Shown: one piece after another, positions 11,791-23,912 of the stretch
Numbering within the stretch: position 1 is the stretch's first letter
Layout of the letters: each line of letters starts with the position of its first letter
DNA from: Bromus sterilis
Lineage: Eukaryota > Streptophyta > Magnoliopsida > Poales > Poaceae
Length of the DNA: 64,000 nt
Direction: 5' to 3'
Assembly: GCA_950022295.1 (NCBI GenBank)
Contig: OX465598.1
Coordinates: 303,998,001-304,062,000 of the forward strand
Position numbers and translations under genes: made by a program
Notes under the pieces: model-generated
Told to the model about the DNA's origin: nothing
Databases searched by the model: none
The model's input: the letters and a program-made list of their open reading frames with translations, nothing else

Positions 11791-12124
11791 TATTACTTTT
11801 TTTTCGTTCGCACAACGTTTTTTATATTAAGAGAATTTCATTTAGCACAGAAACGGGGGGAAGGACCACTTGTTTTGTTAATTATTTTAGTATAATAAGG
11901 ACTTCATGCGCATTATCATAATCATTTATATATGGACTGCATGCATGTAACAGCTTTGTATCATTTTGTACATGAAAGTGCACTGCATTAAGTGTCATGT
12001 TTTTTCTTCATAGGAAAAGTGCACTGCATTACACAATGCCTGTTAGTACGTTGCATTATGCCCTTTTTTGTTATTGAAATTCACGATTATTTTGCATTTT
12101 TTTTATTTTTCGTTTTTTTCGCAG

Positions 12125-15100
12125 GCTTTGATGAAGGCGCATACCAAGGTGGAATTTCATTGTATGAAACTCAGGTCCACACTACAACCATTAAGAATTA
12201 TGTTAGTGAAGAACCCCCTTTCAAGCATGCAAAGGAACCTGTGTGTAAGAGGACGAGGAGCGCACAATCTCCTGTGAAGCCTGTGAAGAATGCACCCAGT
12301 AAGAGGTCCAGGAGGGCAGTCAGCCCTCCGAATGCCGAAAGTACTGATGAGGACTTTATAACTCCGCCACCAGTTCGCAAGAGGACGAGGAGTGCAGCTG
12401 TGGAACATCCAAATGAAAGTGAGGCAGTTATTCTATCCAACAAGAGGGCTGTGCAGAAGCCATCAAAATATAGAACACCGGTACAGAAGTTGCAGCCTGT
12501 GAGGTTCAGCTATCTCGTGGAAGCGAGGAAACTATTGGAACTTGTATCGAGCCCTGCGTTCAGGAAGAAACATAGCCAGTTAGTTCCTTTTTCTATAGTT
12601 TTCTTCTTTGCTTATAGCTGTAGCTATCTCATTTATTTTTTTGTTGTGTGCCTTTATTTGCGTTCCTAATCCTATCCCCATTCGCTGTGTTGTATTTGTT
12701 GAGCAGATCCGCGTTGTTCATGTACAGGAATACTATCGAAGTATACACTGTGTCTGTTGACTACATGTTCTTAACTTTCTACAAAGGCAGTTTCATGGAC
12801 TCGCAGTTGATGGACCGTATCATTAGTTACTGGAAGATTGACCAGCGAATTAATGTGGTTTACCGATCTGGTGAACGCATTCTTCTTTCCCCTCAATTTA
12901 TCACGGTATTTCTCCTTCTTTTTTTATTTTTCAGCTGTAGGTGAACTGCATTGCCAGCGTATAATTGATACGTCTCAAACGTATCTACTTTTCCAAACAC
13001 TTTTGCTATTGTTTTGAACTCATTCTTTCATGATTTGGACGAAACTAACCCGGACTAACGCTGTTTTCAGCAGAGCTGCCTATATGGTTTATTTGTGCGC
13101 AGGAAAATGGATTTTTAGACGTCCCAGAAAATTCCCAGAAAATTACCTGAAAATCCACGCACCCGAAGGATCCAGGAGCCAGAAGTGGGACTAGAGGGGA
13201 GCCCTGGGGGCCCCAGGCGCCCCCCTGGCGTGGCCAGGGGTGGGGCCCCACCCTCAGGCCGCCTGGGCTGCTACCCCCTCCTTTGGTGCCCTACCAAGAC
13301 TCCTATTTATCCCCGTGACGAGAAAACCCAGAACAGAAGTCGTTTTCCCAGTTTCCGTCGCGGAGCCGCCGCCACCCTCTGTTCTTCTTCGGGAGGGCTA
13401 ATCTGGAGGCTGATTTGGCCTCCGGAGAGGGGAGATCGTCGCCATCATCATCACCATCGCCACTCCATCCATCCTCCATGACTTCTCTTCATATGTGTGA
13501 GTAATTCTCTGCTGTAGGCAAAGGGGATGGTAGGGATTGGATGAGTTTAATCATGTAATAGTTCGTCAGATTGTTGGGGGCATGTTGCCTATCATCTAGA
13601 TTGGTGTTTATCTTCTTTGCTACAATTCGTTGTTCTTAATGCTTGTCACTTTGGGCCCGAGTGCCATGTTTTCAGATCTGAACCCTATGTGTTTTCATGA
13701 ATATATTTGTGTTCTGGATCCTATCTATGAGTTGTATGCACCTATTATGGTCCGGAACCGGCGATCCCAAAGGTGACAACTTGGGACACCAAAGGGGACG
13801 GGCCATAATTTGTGGATTCCATGTATCCATTGAGTTTATTGCTTTGTTTCGGTGCTCTTTGACAAGAGCACCTTAATCTCCATAAGTTCCTTTTTGGCCC
13901 CGTTCGTAGCGGGATGGTAGGACAAAAGATCTTGTGCAAGTTCTTATTGCAAGCACGCACAACTACCTACGGGATACATGCCTATTGTTTGATATTTGCC
14001 TAGATGATCATTGCTTTTCTGTGTGCCTTGCCCCGTGTTAGAATCTATTATATGTTTACTCTCATCCATGCAGCGCCCAACCATCCATCTCCCTAGCCTA
14101 CAGTGTTTTCAATCCTGCTGGTCATTAGTTGTTACTTTTTGCTATTTATTTTTGCTGTTGCTATCATCACTATCATATTATTGTTACCACTTATCTATTG
14201 TTGCAAGCAAGTATATTTCAGGTGCGGTTGAATTGACAACTCAACTGTCAAAACTTATAAATACTCTTTGGCTCCCCGTGTGTCGAATCAATAAATTGGG
14301 TTAACTTACCCGCGAAGACTATCTCGATCCCTTACGCCTGTGGGGTATCAAGCAGCGTTTTCTGGTGCCGTTGCCGGGGAGCATAGCAATATTTACAAGT
14401 CTACTTGAAGTATCCTTCCTGCTGCATATCATCCTCTATGGGTAAGAAAGGAGACCCCAAGGTTCCGATCTTACCATCCCGTACAAGAAAAGGTACTGTT
14501 CTCTACACTAGTGCTACACTTGATTCACCTTCTGTTATGAGTAAGTTTACTTCACCACCACTACATGATGCTTCTATTGAGTCTGTTACTATGTCCGATA
14601 CTTTTGATGATGCTTCCACTACTCTTGATGATGCTACTTTTCTTGGTCACCATATTGAAACTTAGACTGCTAAGGCTGCAGAAAAATCCAAGACCAAGAC
14701 CCCTGCTACCTATATTCCTACCTGCAAAACCTTTGGTTAACCGAGCTTAGATCAACTTAGGGAGAAAATCCTTGATGATTATTATGTTACTCTTGATGAT
14801 GATTTTTGCAGGGAACTCAGAGAGTGTGTCGACTCTGACCCTGGTGCTGTTAAAGAGTTGCTCAAAAGGCACGCCATGAAGAACAAAGTTATTCCTGATC
14901 CTCAATTTGCCGCATCTCCTATATGCATCACTGATCCTGATTATGATTTCTCTGTTGATCTTTCACTTATATCTACAGTCGAGGATGAACCCTTTTATGG
15001 CAGAGAAAATGATGATGCTATAGCACACGTGACCAAACTCGCTGAGTTAAGCAACCTATTCACTACTGATGAGAAGATACGAAACTTCTATGTGACCAAG

Positions 15101-18100
15101 CTTTTTCCTTTTTCTTTGAAGGAAGACGCTAAATCATGGTACGATGCACTACCTTATGGTTCCGTTAAAAGTCCTCATGACTTAGTCAAATTTTTTGTTG
15201 ATAAGTATTTCCCAGCTCATCTGCAACAAGCAGCTTTGCAAAGAATCTATAACTTTAAACAATTGCAGGATGAGCAACTCCCTAAAGCTTGGGGGAGGTT
15301 TTGTGATTTACTTAAGGTTATGCCGGGACATGGAGTCCCCAATAATGAACTGCTTGATATATTTTATGCTGGTTTAACCGATGAATCCAGAACCTATCTG
15401 GATAGTTGTGATAGTTGTGTTTTCGGGGAAAGAACCCCGGACGATGCAGAAGAATTAATGTGCAAAATTGCCAAGAACTATGAAGACTGGTCTGTCCCTG
15501 AACCACTTCTACCACCAAAAAAAGGGGCATGCTTGTTCTGAACCCCAAAGATATGCAAGAAGCAAAGAAGTCTATAAAGGAGAAAGGTATTAAAGCCGAA
15601 GACGTGAAGAATTTACCGCCTATTGAGAAGTTGTGTGAGCCTACTCACCCTCGCTTGGTAGAGGTACACTCTCTATTAGACTTTACTAAAAGTGACATCC
15701 CTAAAGGTAAGCCTCCTGACAATTGTTTAGATGAGCTTGATAATTTTATTGTCAAGCAAGACCATTTTAATAGGAAGTTACAAAGTTAGTTGCATGATAA
15801 TTCTCTTGCTATCAAAAGTTTATGTGATGTTTTAGAAAGAACAGTTAATGATGTTAAATGTCTTGTTAAGCATTTTCATATGGTTCAAACTCAGCTTGAA
15901 CAAATTTCCAATGTGCAAAAAGATTTGCTTGCTAATAATGCCAAACAGGACATAGAAGCTTATGGAATCAAAAATAGGGGTGGAACACACACCCAGGACC
16001 CACTCTATCCTGAGGGGCATCCAAAGAGGATCGAGCAAGATTCTCAAGTGCAAGAAGAAGACGAGACTGTGAGCTCTCCGAAGAAAAATAAGAAGAAGAA
16101 ACACAAGGAGGCTGACAATCCCAATGATCCTATTACAAGTGAAAAGCTAGCTGTTGATCCTAACAGCATATCTACCTCCGATGCTGAAACAGAAGACGGT
16201 GCTGAGCCTGAAGAAAAAGATGCGGAGAAGGATGATTCTTCCCAGGTAAGAGAAGAACAAGCACCCGATAAACGCAAGAGGTACTCTAAAGAAGACTTCA
16301 CCGCAAGGAGACATGGGAAGGAAAGAGAACCATGGATTCAAAAACCCATGCCCTTTCCAGGTAAGTCCCTCAAATCTAAAGAAGAAGAGCATTATAATAA
16401 ATTTTGTGAATGGATGAAACCTCTTTTTCTTCAAATTCCTTTGACTGATGCTATTAAGTTACCTCCTTATTCCAAATATATGTAAGATATTGTTACTAAT
16501 AAAAGAAAAGTTCCTAATGAGGCAATATCTACTATGCTTGCTAACTACTCTTTCAGTGGCAAGATTCCTAAGAAGCTCGGTGACCCAGGTATACCCACCA
16601 TTCCTTGCTCCATAAAGAATAATTATGTCAGAACTGCTTTATGTGATCTTGGTGCAGGAGTGAGTGTTATACCCTTCTCTCTTTACAAAAGGCTTTGTTT
16701 AGAGAAACTAATCCCTACAGATATCTCGCTTCAGATGGCTGACAAATCAATAGCTGTCCCAATAGGTATTTGTGAGGATGTACCCGTTGAAGTTGCTAAT
16801 TGTTTAATCCTTACAGATTTTGTTGTGCTTGACATGCCCGAGGATGGGAGCATGTCCATTATTCTTGGTAGACCTTTTCTTAACACCGCAGGTGCTATCA
16901 TTGAATACAATAAAGGAAAGGTCACCTTCAACGTTGATGATAAACAACACACGGTGTATTTTCCAAAGAAGATCGACAAGAGGCATGGCCTTAACTCTAT
17001 AGAGAATATCGAGACCGTGAAGATTGGAGAATAGGACTGTCCACTACATGTGCACCACAAATACAAAACCATTATGGTGGGGACAATGTCCATTAAAGTG
17101 AAGGTGCAATGATCACTTCATAAGAGGGGAGGATTTTTGTTCTATATATCGCTGGTTTGTTGGTAAGACTTGATCAACCTTGCTAGTAAGCTTGTTTTAT
17201 ATAGGTAAAAAGTTAAGCTTGTTATGTTTTCATTTGCTTTAGCTTTCATTCTTTTTGCTGTACCAAGTTTTTATGTTTTTGAAGCTTCACAATACTAATC
17301 GCTGCTTTAAGTTTTCAGAAAGTTTTGCAGCTTTTTGAACTCCGAGAAATTTTCAACAGTGAAGTTTTCAGAAAAATTCCAGAAAAATAAAAATAAACAT
17401 TTCCATGCCAGGAGTGACCCAGAGGCACCTGGGGCTGACCAGGGGGGCCACCAGTGGCCCAGGCGGCCAGCTGGCGCGGCCTGCCCCCTGTCCGCGCCCA
17501 CAGAGCGCCTGGGGCCCACAGGGCAGCCAGCCAGGTATGTCTTCCTCCTCTTCCTTCCTCTCTCTCCAAAAACACGAGTTCTGCTCCAGTTCTTGCGTTC
17601 TTTCTGTTCTTGGAGGCGATTTTCGATCTCTCTCTACAACCCATCATTCAAGCTGAAATTTTGAGCAAATACTCCCTGGTATGTAACTCCTCCACTCCTC
17701 CAAATAGCTTTTTGGTTGGTGGCTTCGTTGTGAGTATTTAGTAGTTCTTGGTGCTGTTTATGTGAGCTTGCATGCATGTGTAGAATTTTATTTTCCAAGT
17801 TTTGATGCAAGTTTATGCCTTAGGGAAGTGAGTTGAGTAGTTTGCCTTAACTCATTTTGTTTAAATCCTTGTTTTTGTAATTTGTCAAAAATTTCAGAAA
17901 TGAGTTTGCTAGGAAGAGCAAAGTGGTGGCTTGGAAAGAAAAGACCCGAGCGCTCCGATCGAGTTACAAGAGCTGCAGCTTCACCCTCGACTGCTAGGGT
18001 GAGCTACAATGAAGATCATGTGCCCTTAGAGTTGTTGGAGGACACAAACCAAGAACGTGCAATGACTTTCCCATGCGATGAATTCCTTGAAGCCGCAGGA

Positions 18101-21100
18101 ATCAGGGAGGAGTTTTATAATCTTTGTGCTAATGCAGGTTTGACGCGGCTCGCAACATGCCGTGTTACCCAGTATCAAAAACTCACTTCCTGTTTCATTA
18201 ACAATTTTAGATATAACCTTGATGCTGGTTCTGTTGAGTTTAAAATTTATAATGAACTTTTGACCATGCCTTTGGAAAGGTTTTGTGAAATAATAGGTGT
18301 GCCGAACGTGGGACAGACGGTGAAGATGAGCTCTCAGCCCTCCGAGCTGAGAACCGTCTTCAACTCGCTCTGTAGCATGGATACGAGGGATATTCATCGT
18401 TCGAAGATCTCCAACATCTTATTTCCACACCTCAGGTATTTTGCATATTATATTGCTAGAGGTGTGTTAGCTCGTGACAACACGAGCAACATATCTGCGC
18501 CGGATATTGCTATCCTGGCAACCGCCCTTTCAGGGAGGTTTGATTATAATGTGGGTGCCTTAATTGCTCGACGCCTTGCTATGAACGGTAACAAGGGAGA
18601 CTTATTTGGTGGCATTTACACCACACTTATCCTAGAGTCTATTAATGGCACCCCACACCCCGATGATAAGCCTTTTACTTATTTAATTTTTGATCTTGCT
18701 GCTATGAAAAGGCATAAGTTTGTTACCATGACTTCCGAGTTTGGTAACCTTGATTATATCTTACGTTTCGGAGCTACCAAAGAACGCAAGATCCGTTTAC
18801 CTGCACCTCTTTTGTTTGATTTTTCTCGCAGGAACGGATGGTCCTTTGATGTTATCCAGTTCGATGAGTTTGTGGTCCAGCGTCAGTTTCATAACCCCAT
18901 GGAGGGGGGTGTGCCCGACGAGGAGGAGTATGGTGAGTTCCCACCTTTCCAGGGAGAGACCGTCACCCAGTTTGGTGAAGGGTCTTCCTCTGCTTGGAGC
19001 GCGGATCCTTCTGCGTGGAAGGATCCGAGGACTTCGGTGTACGCACCGGAAGCCTCAAACGACCCTTGGACTCACCCGTACTACCCTGGAGCAGGAGGCT
19101 CCTGGGGACATTAGCTGCTACCAACTTAGGACAAAAGCCTAAGCTTGGGGGAGTACGTGCCCTTCTCACTTTTCCACTGTATTATCCGTTTTATTTTATT
19201 CAGCTTGTTCTTTTCGAAGCTTTTTCCCGTTTTTATTTCTTTCTTTCTTTGCAAAAACAACAAAAAGATTTTCTCTTTTCTTTTGTTTTGTTTTAACCTT
19301 TGAAAAACCCAAAAAGATTTCCTTTCTCTCTTTAGTTTGCTTTGTTTTCAGAGATCAGCTCGAGTCCGTGATGGCATTTGATTATATTTCCTACGTTCGA
19401 TCGTGCAAGTGACAGGGCAGTAATGACGAAGATCGACAAAAGGGAAGCAACAAGGAAAACCGGTATGAACTCTTCTTGTTTCTACTTTTGTACATATTCC
19501 TGTACTTATGATCTAGAGACCAGCTTGTAGCGACATAGTGCTATGTTTACAATGCTTTCCCAGTGTTCATGCTTTCCTTGTGGCTAGTCTCAAATAGCTA
19601 GAGTGCATAATGTGTTGTTGAAATGATTTACATGCATTGCATTGTTCATGGTTTGGCATACTGGAGTGGTAATTCCCTTCGGAGAATTTTTGGATTGACT
19701 TGGCACATGTTCACACATGCTTATGACTAAAAAGTCTACTTTTTCCTTGATGATCTTTTTGTTTCAGAATAGTTATATCACTTTCATGCCCGATTCAATG
19801 TTGCTTTGTCGCTCTGCATGATTACGACAGTTATTGCTCTCTAGTTGGTCGCTTCCCAGTCTTTTGCTAGCCTTCGCTCGCACTAAGCGGAATTCTTCTT
19901 GTGCTTCCAAACTCCTTTTCAAACCCAGTTGTTCCATTTGAGTCCACAATACCTACCTATATGTGGTATTTACCGACCACTCCTAACTTAGACTTTCTTG
20001 TGCCATCTCGAAATTTATTCAAAAGTTTCCCTTTTTGTAACCGTATGAGCTCATGGTGCGGTGAGGGGAAATCAGTATCTTTCATGCCAAAAATATTTTG
20101 ACGGAAGTTTTAACTAGTCAAAACAGAAAAAGAAAAATAATATGAGAGTTACACCTCCCCCATACTTGATGATGGAGTGAAATGGAACAAATGCTGCTTA
20201 TGGTAGGTGGAACGATACCCTCCTTCCATCCTTGAGGCAAAATAAAAGGGTCCATAGACCATTGAAGATTAATGGATAAAGGGATTATGTGTAAGCAAAA
20301 GCATTATATATGGTTGACATGGGAGATATTGAGAGACCTTTACCGTTCACCGTTGACTGGAAAGTTGCACTTCTCAAAAAAATGTTTTATCTCTGTTTTC
20401 AAAACCAAGAGCTCTGGCACATGTTTAGTCTTTGCTTCCTTTCACGGGTTTTCAACCTTGCCATCACAAGCCATGGTTCGAGAGTCTCCCCTTCTTTCTT
20501 CAAAGCACCAACTATGAGAGCATAATTGTCATTCTTAGTGTAACATGCATTGTCCCAAAGTATTACATTGTCTTCTGCATGCTTGTGTTATTGCTAGTCT
20601 GAAATACTGAGTTCTAGTCACCTTTAAAACTCCGGTGGAGTTTCTGCATTTATGTTTTGCTTCACTCATGGAGGCTAGCGAAATGCCACTCAAGTATGTT
20701 CAAGCTATGTGCATTGTGATCCTGTTTTGATTTTCAGTAGCTTATTATTTACTTTTAGTTGTTTGTGACTGATCACATGAAAGAGACTTGCTTCGTGCAT
20801 TGTCCTTGTAGCATTGTTTCAATACTTGCTAAACTCTTTTCGTAGTACATGCTTATATACATCTATTGAAGCAAAAGAGTTTGTCAAAGTTTTCTTTGTC
20901 GCGTCCAGTTCGTTGAACTGAATTGCTTGAGGACAAGAAATATGCTAAGCTTGGGGGAGTTGATACGTCTCAAACGTATCTACTTTTCCAAACACTTTTG
21001 CTATTGTTTTGCCCTCATTCTTGCATGATTTGGACGAAACTAACCCGGACTAACGCTATTTTCAGCAGAGTTGCCTGTATGGTTTATTTGTGCGCAGGAA

Positions 21101-23912
21101 AATGGATTTTTAGACGTCCAGAAAATTCCCAGAAAATTACCTGAAAATCCACGCACCCGAAGGAGTCACGAGCCAGAAGTGGGACCAGAGGGGAGCCCTG
21201 GGGGCCCCAGGCGCCCCCCTGGCGCGGCCAGGGGTGGGGTTGCGCCCTCTGGCTGCCTGGGCTGCTCCCCCTCCTCTGGTGCTCTACCGAGACTCCTATT
21301 TATCCCCGTGACGAGAAAACCCCAGAACAGAAGTCGTTTTCCCAGTTTCCGTCGTGGAGCCGCCGCCACACTCTGTTCTTCTTCGGGAGGGCTAATCTGG
21401 AGGCTGTTTTGGCCTCCGAAGAGGGGAGATTGTCGCCATCGTCATCACCATTGCCACTCCATCCATCCTCCATGACTTCTCTTCATATGAGTGAGTAATT
21501 CCCTGCTGTAGGCAAAGGGGATGGTAGGGATTGGATGAGTTTAACCATGTAATAGTTCGACAGATTGTTGGGGGCATGTTGCCTATCATCTAGATTGGTG
21601 TTTATCTTCTTTGCTACAATTCGTTGTTCTTAATACTTGTCACTTTGGGCCCGAGTGCCATGTTTTCAGATCTAAACCCTATGTGTTTTCATGAATATAT
21701 TTGTGTTCTGGATCCTATCTATGAGTTGTATGCACCTATTATGGTCCGGAACCGGCGATCCCAAAGGTGACAACTTGGGACACCAAAGGGGACGGTCCAT
21801 AATTTGTGGATTCCATGTATCCATTGAGTTTATTGCTTTGTTCTGGTGCTCTTTGACAGGAGCACCTTAATCTCCATAAGTTCCTTTTTGGCCCCGTTCG
21901 TAGCGGGATGGTAGGACAAAAGATGTTGTGCAAGTTCTTATTGCAAACACGCACAACTACCTACGGGATACATGCCTATTGTTTGATATTTGCCTAGATG
22001 ATCATTGCTTTTCTGTGTGCCTTGCCCCGTGTTAGAATCTATTATATGTTTACTCTCATCCATGCAGCGCCCAACCATCCATCTCCCTAGCCTACAGTGT
22101 TTTCAATCCTGCTGGTCATTAGTTGTTACTTTTTGCTATTTACTTTTGTTGTTGCTATCATCACTATCATATTATTGTTACCACTTATCTATTGTTGCAA
22201 GCAAGTATATTTCAGGTGCGGTTGAATTGACAACTCAACTGTCAAAACTTATAAATACTCTTTGGCTCCCCGTGTGTCGAATCAATAAATTGGGTTAACT
22301 TACCCGCGAAGATTATCTCGATCCCTTACGCCTGTGGGGTATCAATAATACAAAGATGTTGCGCTAGGTGTGAACTGCATTGCCACTGTATAATAAAAGA
22401 TAGCTTGTTTGAATAATTTTATTCAAAGCTCAGGAATGTGTTCGAAGTGCATACATTTTTGTTGTTTTCGAAAATAGATGAATCTAATTATTTAGGGGGA
22501 ACTGCATACATAACTTTTTTTTACAGAGAAGTGTGTTTTGTTTTCATTTAGACCTAGACCAAACTGCATTAATATGATACAAAGATGTTTTCGTGCTACA
22601 GGGGTGAACTGCATTTTTCTAGTATATAATAAAAGGTAGCAATATAGTGAAGTGTATACATTTTTTGTCGTTTCTCGGAACTTATTAATGAACTGCATAC
22701 GTAACCCTTTTTTTCACTTATCCTAGACCGAACTGCATTAATATTTTTTGTGTTCTTAATTGTTTCCTTTTTAGCTTTTTTGCCTGGTGAACTGCATTTT
22801 TTTTGCTTACATTAGAAGATCCTTTTTTATTTTCCTAGACGAACTGCATTAATGCATTTTTTATGAATTAAGTATGTGCTTCAAATGAATGATCATGTGA
22901 AGAGAGATGAACACGGAAACGTCGTGTTGCCCTTTGTGCACACCAAGTTCAATGTTGAAGATGCAGCAAGGCAGTTCAGAGCATATGTTCGCGATGATGA
23001 GAACCTTCTTAATTGTAAATTAGTAAGTTCTTAGATTTTCTGGTTTTCAGCTCGCTGTTCTTATGTTTTTGCGTCATTTTTTTTTCTAGTAATCCTGTCC
23101 CCCACTCAAACTGAGAAACACCTTTGTTGAAAACCAATTCAGATCCTGTTACCATGGATGAAAGACCAGCACTACTCTTTATACACGATGAACAGGCACC
23201 GTGAGACCCTTTGTATCCATGACACTAGGAGATACGGCGGACCGTTTGATCAAACGACGAGGTGGCATAAGTCTGACTACCACAGCGACCGCACTGAAAT
23301 GGTAAAATGTTCGCATTATTCATCTTTGTATATTTGTTTCACATGTATACGAGCTGAACGACAGTTTTCGTGACGTGTACTTGTTGCGTGCATTGTCTAT
23401 GTCGTATTTTTCAATAGATGATCAGGATGACCGCTTTGATGAAGAAGGTTTACGGAGAAAAGGAATACAAGAAGAAGGAGTCGACAGACTGGGTCGAAGT
23501 TTCAAAGAACGCTAGCTTTTTGGGCACCCCTGCACAGGGCCCCAATGAGTGCGGCTTTTTTGTTCTGAAGATGGCTCAGTTTTATGACGGCAGAAGCTTT
23601 GTTGTGAAGTTTGGAAAGAGCAATGTAAGCATCTTTTTATTCTCACATCTAATGTAATCCTTCATATTTTCCTCTTCCTGTCTGCAGCAGTACCACCTTT
23701 TTTGCATATGATGTTTTTGTCATAACCAAGTTGCTGTTTCATTTTATCTTGTTGCTCTTTGATTGCAGGAAGCTGATATCGCGGATTGGAAGGCTGAGTT
23801 CCTGTTCCAGATTCTGTTCCACCCTGATAACATGGTCCTACCAAGCGAGTTTCCTGAGGAGCTAAAAAATATTTGCAAGTCTCTTGGTCTCACTGCCAAA
23901 CCTGACTCGTAG
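12125..23912 (+). CDS. Open Ulp1/C48 cysteine-protease-like gene with six exons
   Basis: Exons 12125-12578, 12707-12905, 22873-23022, 23143-23301, 23418-23624 and 23769-23912 are all flanked by AG and GT, keep phase at every join, and end in TAG. The first exon is basic, with KRTRS-type stretches that look like nuclear signals. The second has SFMDSQLMDRIISYW, the start of a Ulp1 fold. The fourth gives His (23170) in DQHYSLYTMN and Asp (23221) in IHDTR; the fifth gives Gln (23535) and Cys (23550) in AQGPNECGFFVLK. The fold is that of SUMO-specific or related C48 proteases. The start exon is not identified, so the 5' limit is open. A 9.4 kb gypsy element lies in the intron between exons two and three. 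It belongs to the MULE, not to a normal host locus. Confidence 0.75.
12961..12965. other. Target site duplicate ATAAT (left)
   Basis: ATAAT directly before the LTR start at 12966; the same five bases follow the second LTR at 22345-22349. This fixes the gypsy insertion limits. Confidence 0.9.
12966..14350 (+). repeat. 5' LTR of the complete gypsy element
   Basis: Starts TGATACGTCTCAAACG and ends GTGGGGTATCA, followed by the primer site. A GC-rich promoter-like block lies at about 13190-13290. The short ORFs here (13045, 13185, 13745, 14011) recur in the other LTR and are not genes. Confidence 0.9.
14363..14380 (+). promoter_or_regulatory. Primer binding site, tRNA-Asp-like
   Basis: TGGTGCCGTTGCCGGGGA starts 12 bases after the LTR end. 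It differs by one base from TGGCGCCGTTGCCGGGGA, the tRNA-Asp primer complement of many plant gypsy elements. Confidence 0.75.
14438..17034 (+). pseudogene. Gypsy gag-protease with stops and one frame change
   Basis: ATG 14438 opens a frame with MGKKGDPKV, broken by TAG 14663 and TAA 14738, then open to 15541: a retrotransposon gag domain with AKSWYDALPYGSV and FVDKYFPAHLQQAALQRI. At a run of seven A (15517-15523) the frame moves by minus one and continues from 15529, with stops at 15787 (TAG) and 16483 (TAA). A Lys/Glu-rich linker is followed by an aspartic protease (about 16600-16990): ALCDLGAGVSVIPFSLY with the catalytic Asp, and the flap-like IILGRPFL. It ends at TAG 17032. No zinc knuckle and no RT follow. 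The A7 run could be an indel or a slip site. Confidence 0.8.
17035..17899 (+). promoter_or_regulatory. Non-coding leader of the second ORF, possible internal promoter and intron
   Basis: After the protease there is a GC-rich block (17400-17525) of the same kind as the promoter block in the LTRs, then CT-rich leader, a possible donor GTATGT near 17681, and an acceptor ATTTCAG two bases before ATG 17900. This suggests an own transcript with a leader intron for the following ORF. No coding sequence is supported. Confidence 0.4.
17900..19114 (+). CDS. Conserved-type ORF of a non-autonomous gypsy element, function unknown
   Basis: 404 codons, open throughout, from ATG 17900 (the frame is open upstream to 17882 but without ATG). 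The product starts basic (SLLGRAKWWLGKKRPERSD), has a globular middle with MPLERFCEIIGVP, FPHLRYFAYYIARGVLARDN and LIARRLAMNGNKGDLFGGIY, and a Pro/Ser/Gly/Trp-rich acidic tail. The pattern ARRL..N..KG..FGGIY is what one sees in the ORF1-like proteins of Athila-type plant retroelements and in many cereal LARD-like copies; its role is unknown. I see no membrane segment or signal peptide. It stands alone behind a spliced-looking leader. That it is intact while gag-protease is broken is notable. Confidence 0.7.
   Translation: MSLLGRAKWWLGKKRPERSDRVTRAAASPSTARVSYNEDHVPLELLEDTNQERAMTFPCDEFLEAAGIREEFYNLCANAGLTRLATCRVTQYQKLTSCFINNFRYNLDAGSVEFKIYNELLTMPLERFCEIIGVPNVGQTVKMSSQPSELRTVFNSLCSMDTRDIHRSKISNILFPHLRYFAYYIARGVLARDNTSNISAPDIAILATALSGRFDYNVGALIARRLAMNGNKGDLFGGIYTTLILESINGTPHPDDKPFTYLIFDLAAMKRHKFVTMTSEFGNLDYILRFGATKERKIRLPAPLLFDFSRRNGWSFDVIQFDEFVVQRQFHNPMEGGVPDEEEYGEFPPFQGETVTQFGEGSSSAWSADPSAWKDPRTSVYAPEASNDPWTHPYYPGAGGSWGH
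19115..20960 (+). other. Gypsy 3' non-coding region with two polypurine tracts
   Basis: AT-rich, no supported gene. AAGCTTGGGGGAG occurs twice: at 19141-19153, just after the 404-codon ORF, and at 20947-20959 next to the LTR. Only the second borders an LTR. The earlier copy may be a relic or an extra primer site. Confidence 0.6.
20961..22344 (+). repeat. 3' LTR of the complete gypsy element
   Basis: Repeats 12966-14350 with scattered substitutions and small indels, from TGATACGTCTCAAACG to GTGGGGTATCA, followed by the target duplicate ATAAT at 22345-22349. Confidence 0.9.
22350..22750 (+). repeat. Tandem duplication of about 226 bases in the Ulp1 intron
   Basis: TACAAAGATGTT starts at about 22349 and again at about 22575; each copy then carries an AACTGCAT motif, a TATAATAAAAG word and ends with CTAGACC.AACTGCATTAAT. 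The second copy is shorter. The stretch 22345-22872 is otherwise intron with no gene. Confidence 0.6.

Larger units (their letters stand above)
12966..22344 (+). mobile_element. Complete gypsy retrotransposon lacking reverse transcriptase
   Basis: Two LTRs (1385 and 1384 bases), a tRNA-Asp-like primer site, gag and protease reading frames, a separate 404-codon ORF, a polypurine tract and a perfect five-base target duplicate define a full insertion of 9379 bases. RT, RNase H and integrase are absent, so the element must depend on a partner. The primer type and the extra ORF resemble Athila-lineage elements of cereals (Sabrina-like), by inference. LTRs differ at several dozen places by eye, so the insertion is not recent. 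Confidence 0.85.

Noticed and set aside
13745..14304. ORFs repeated at 21739-22298
   Set aside because: They are the same LTR sequence read twice, not a duplicated gene.
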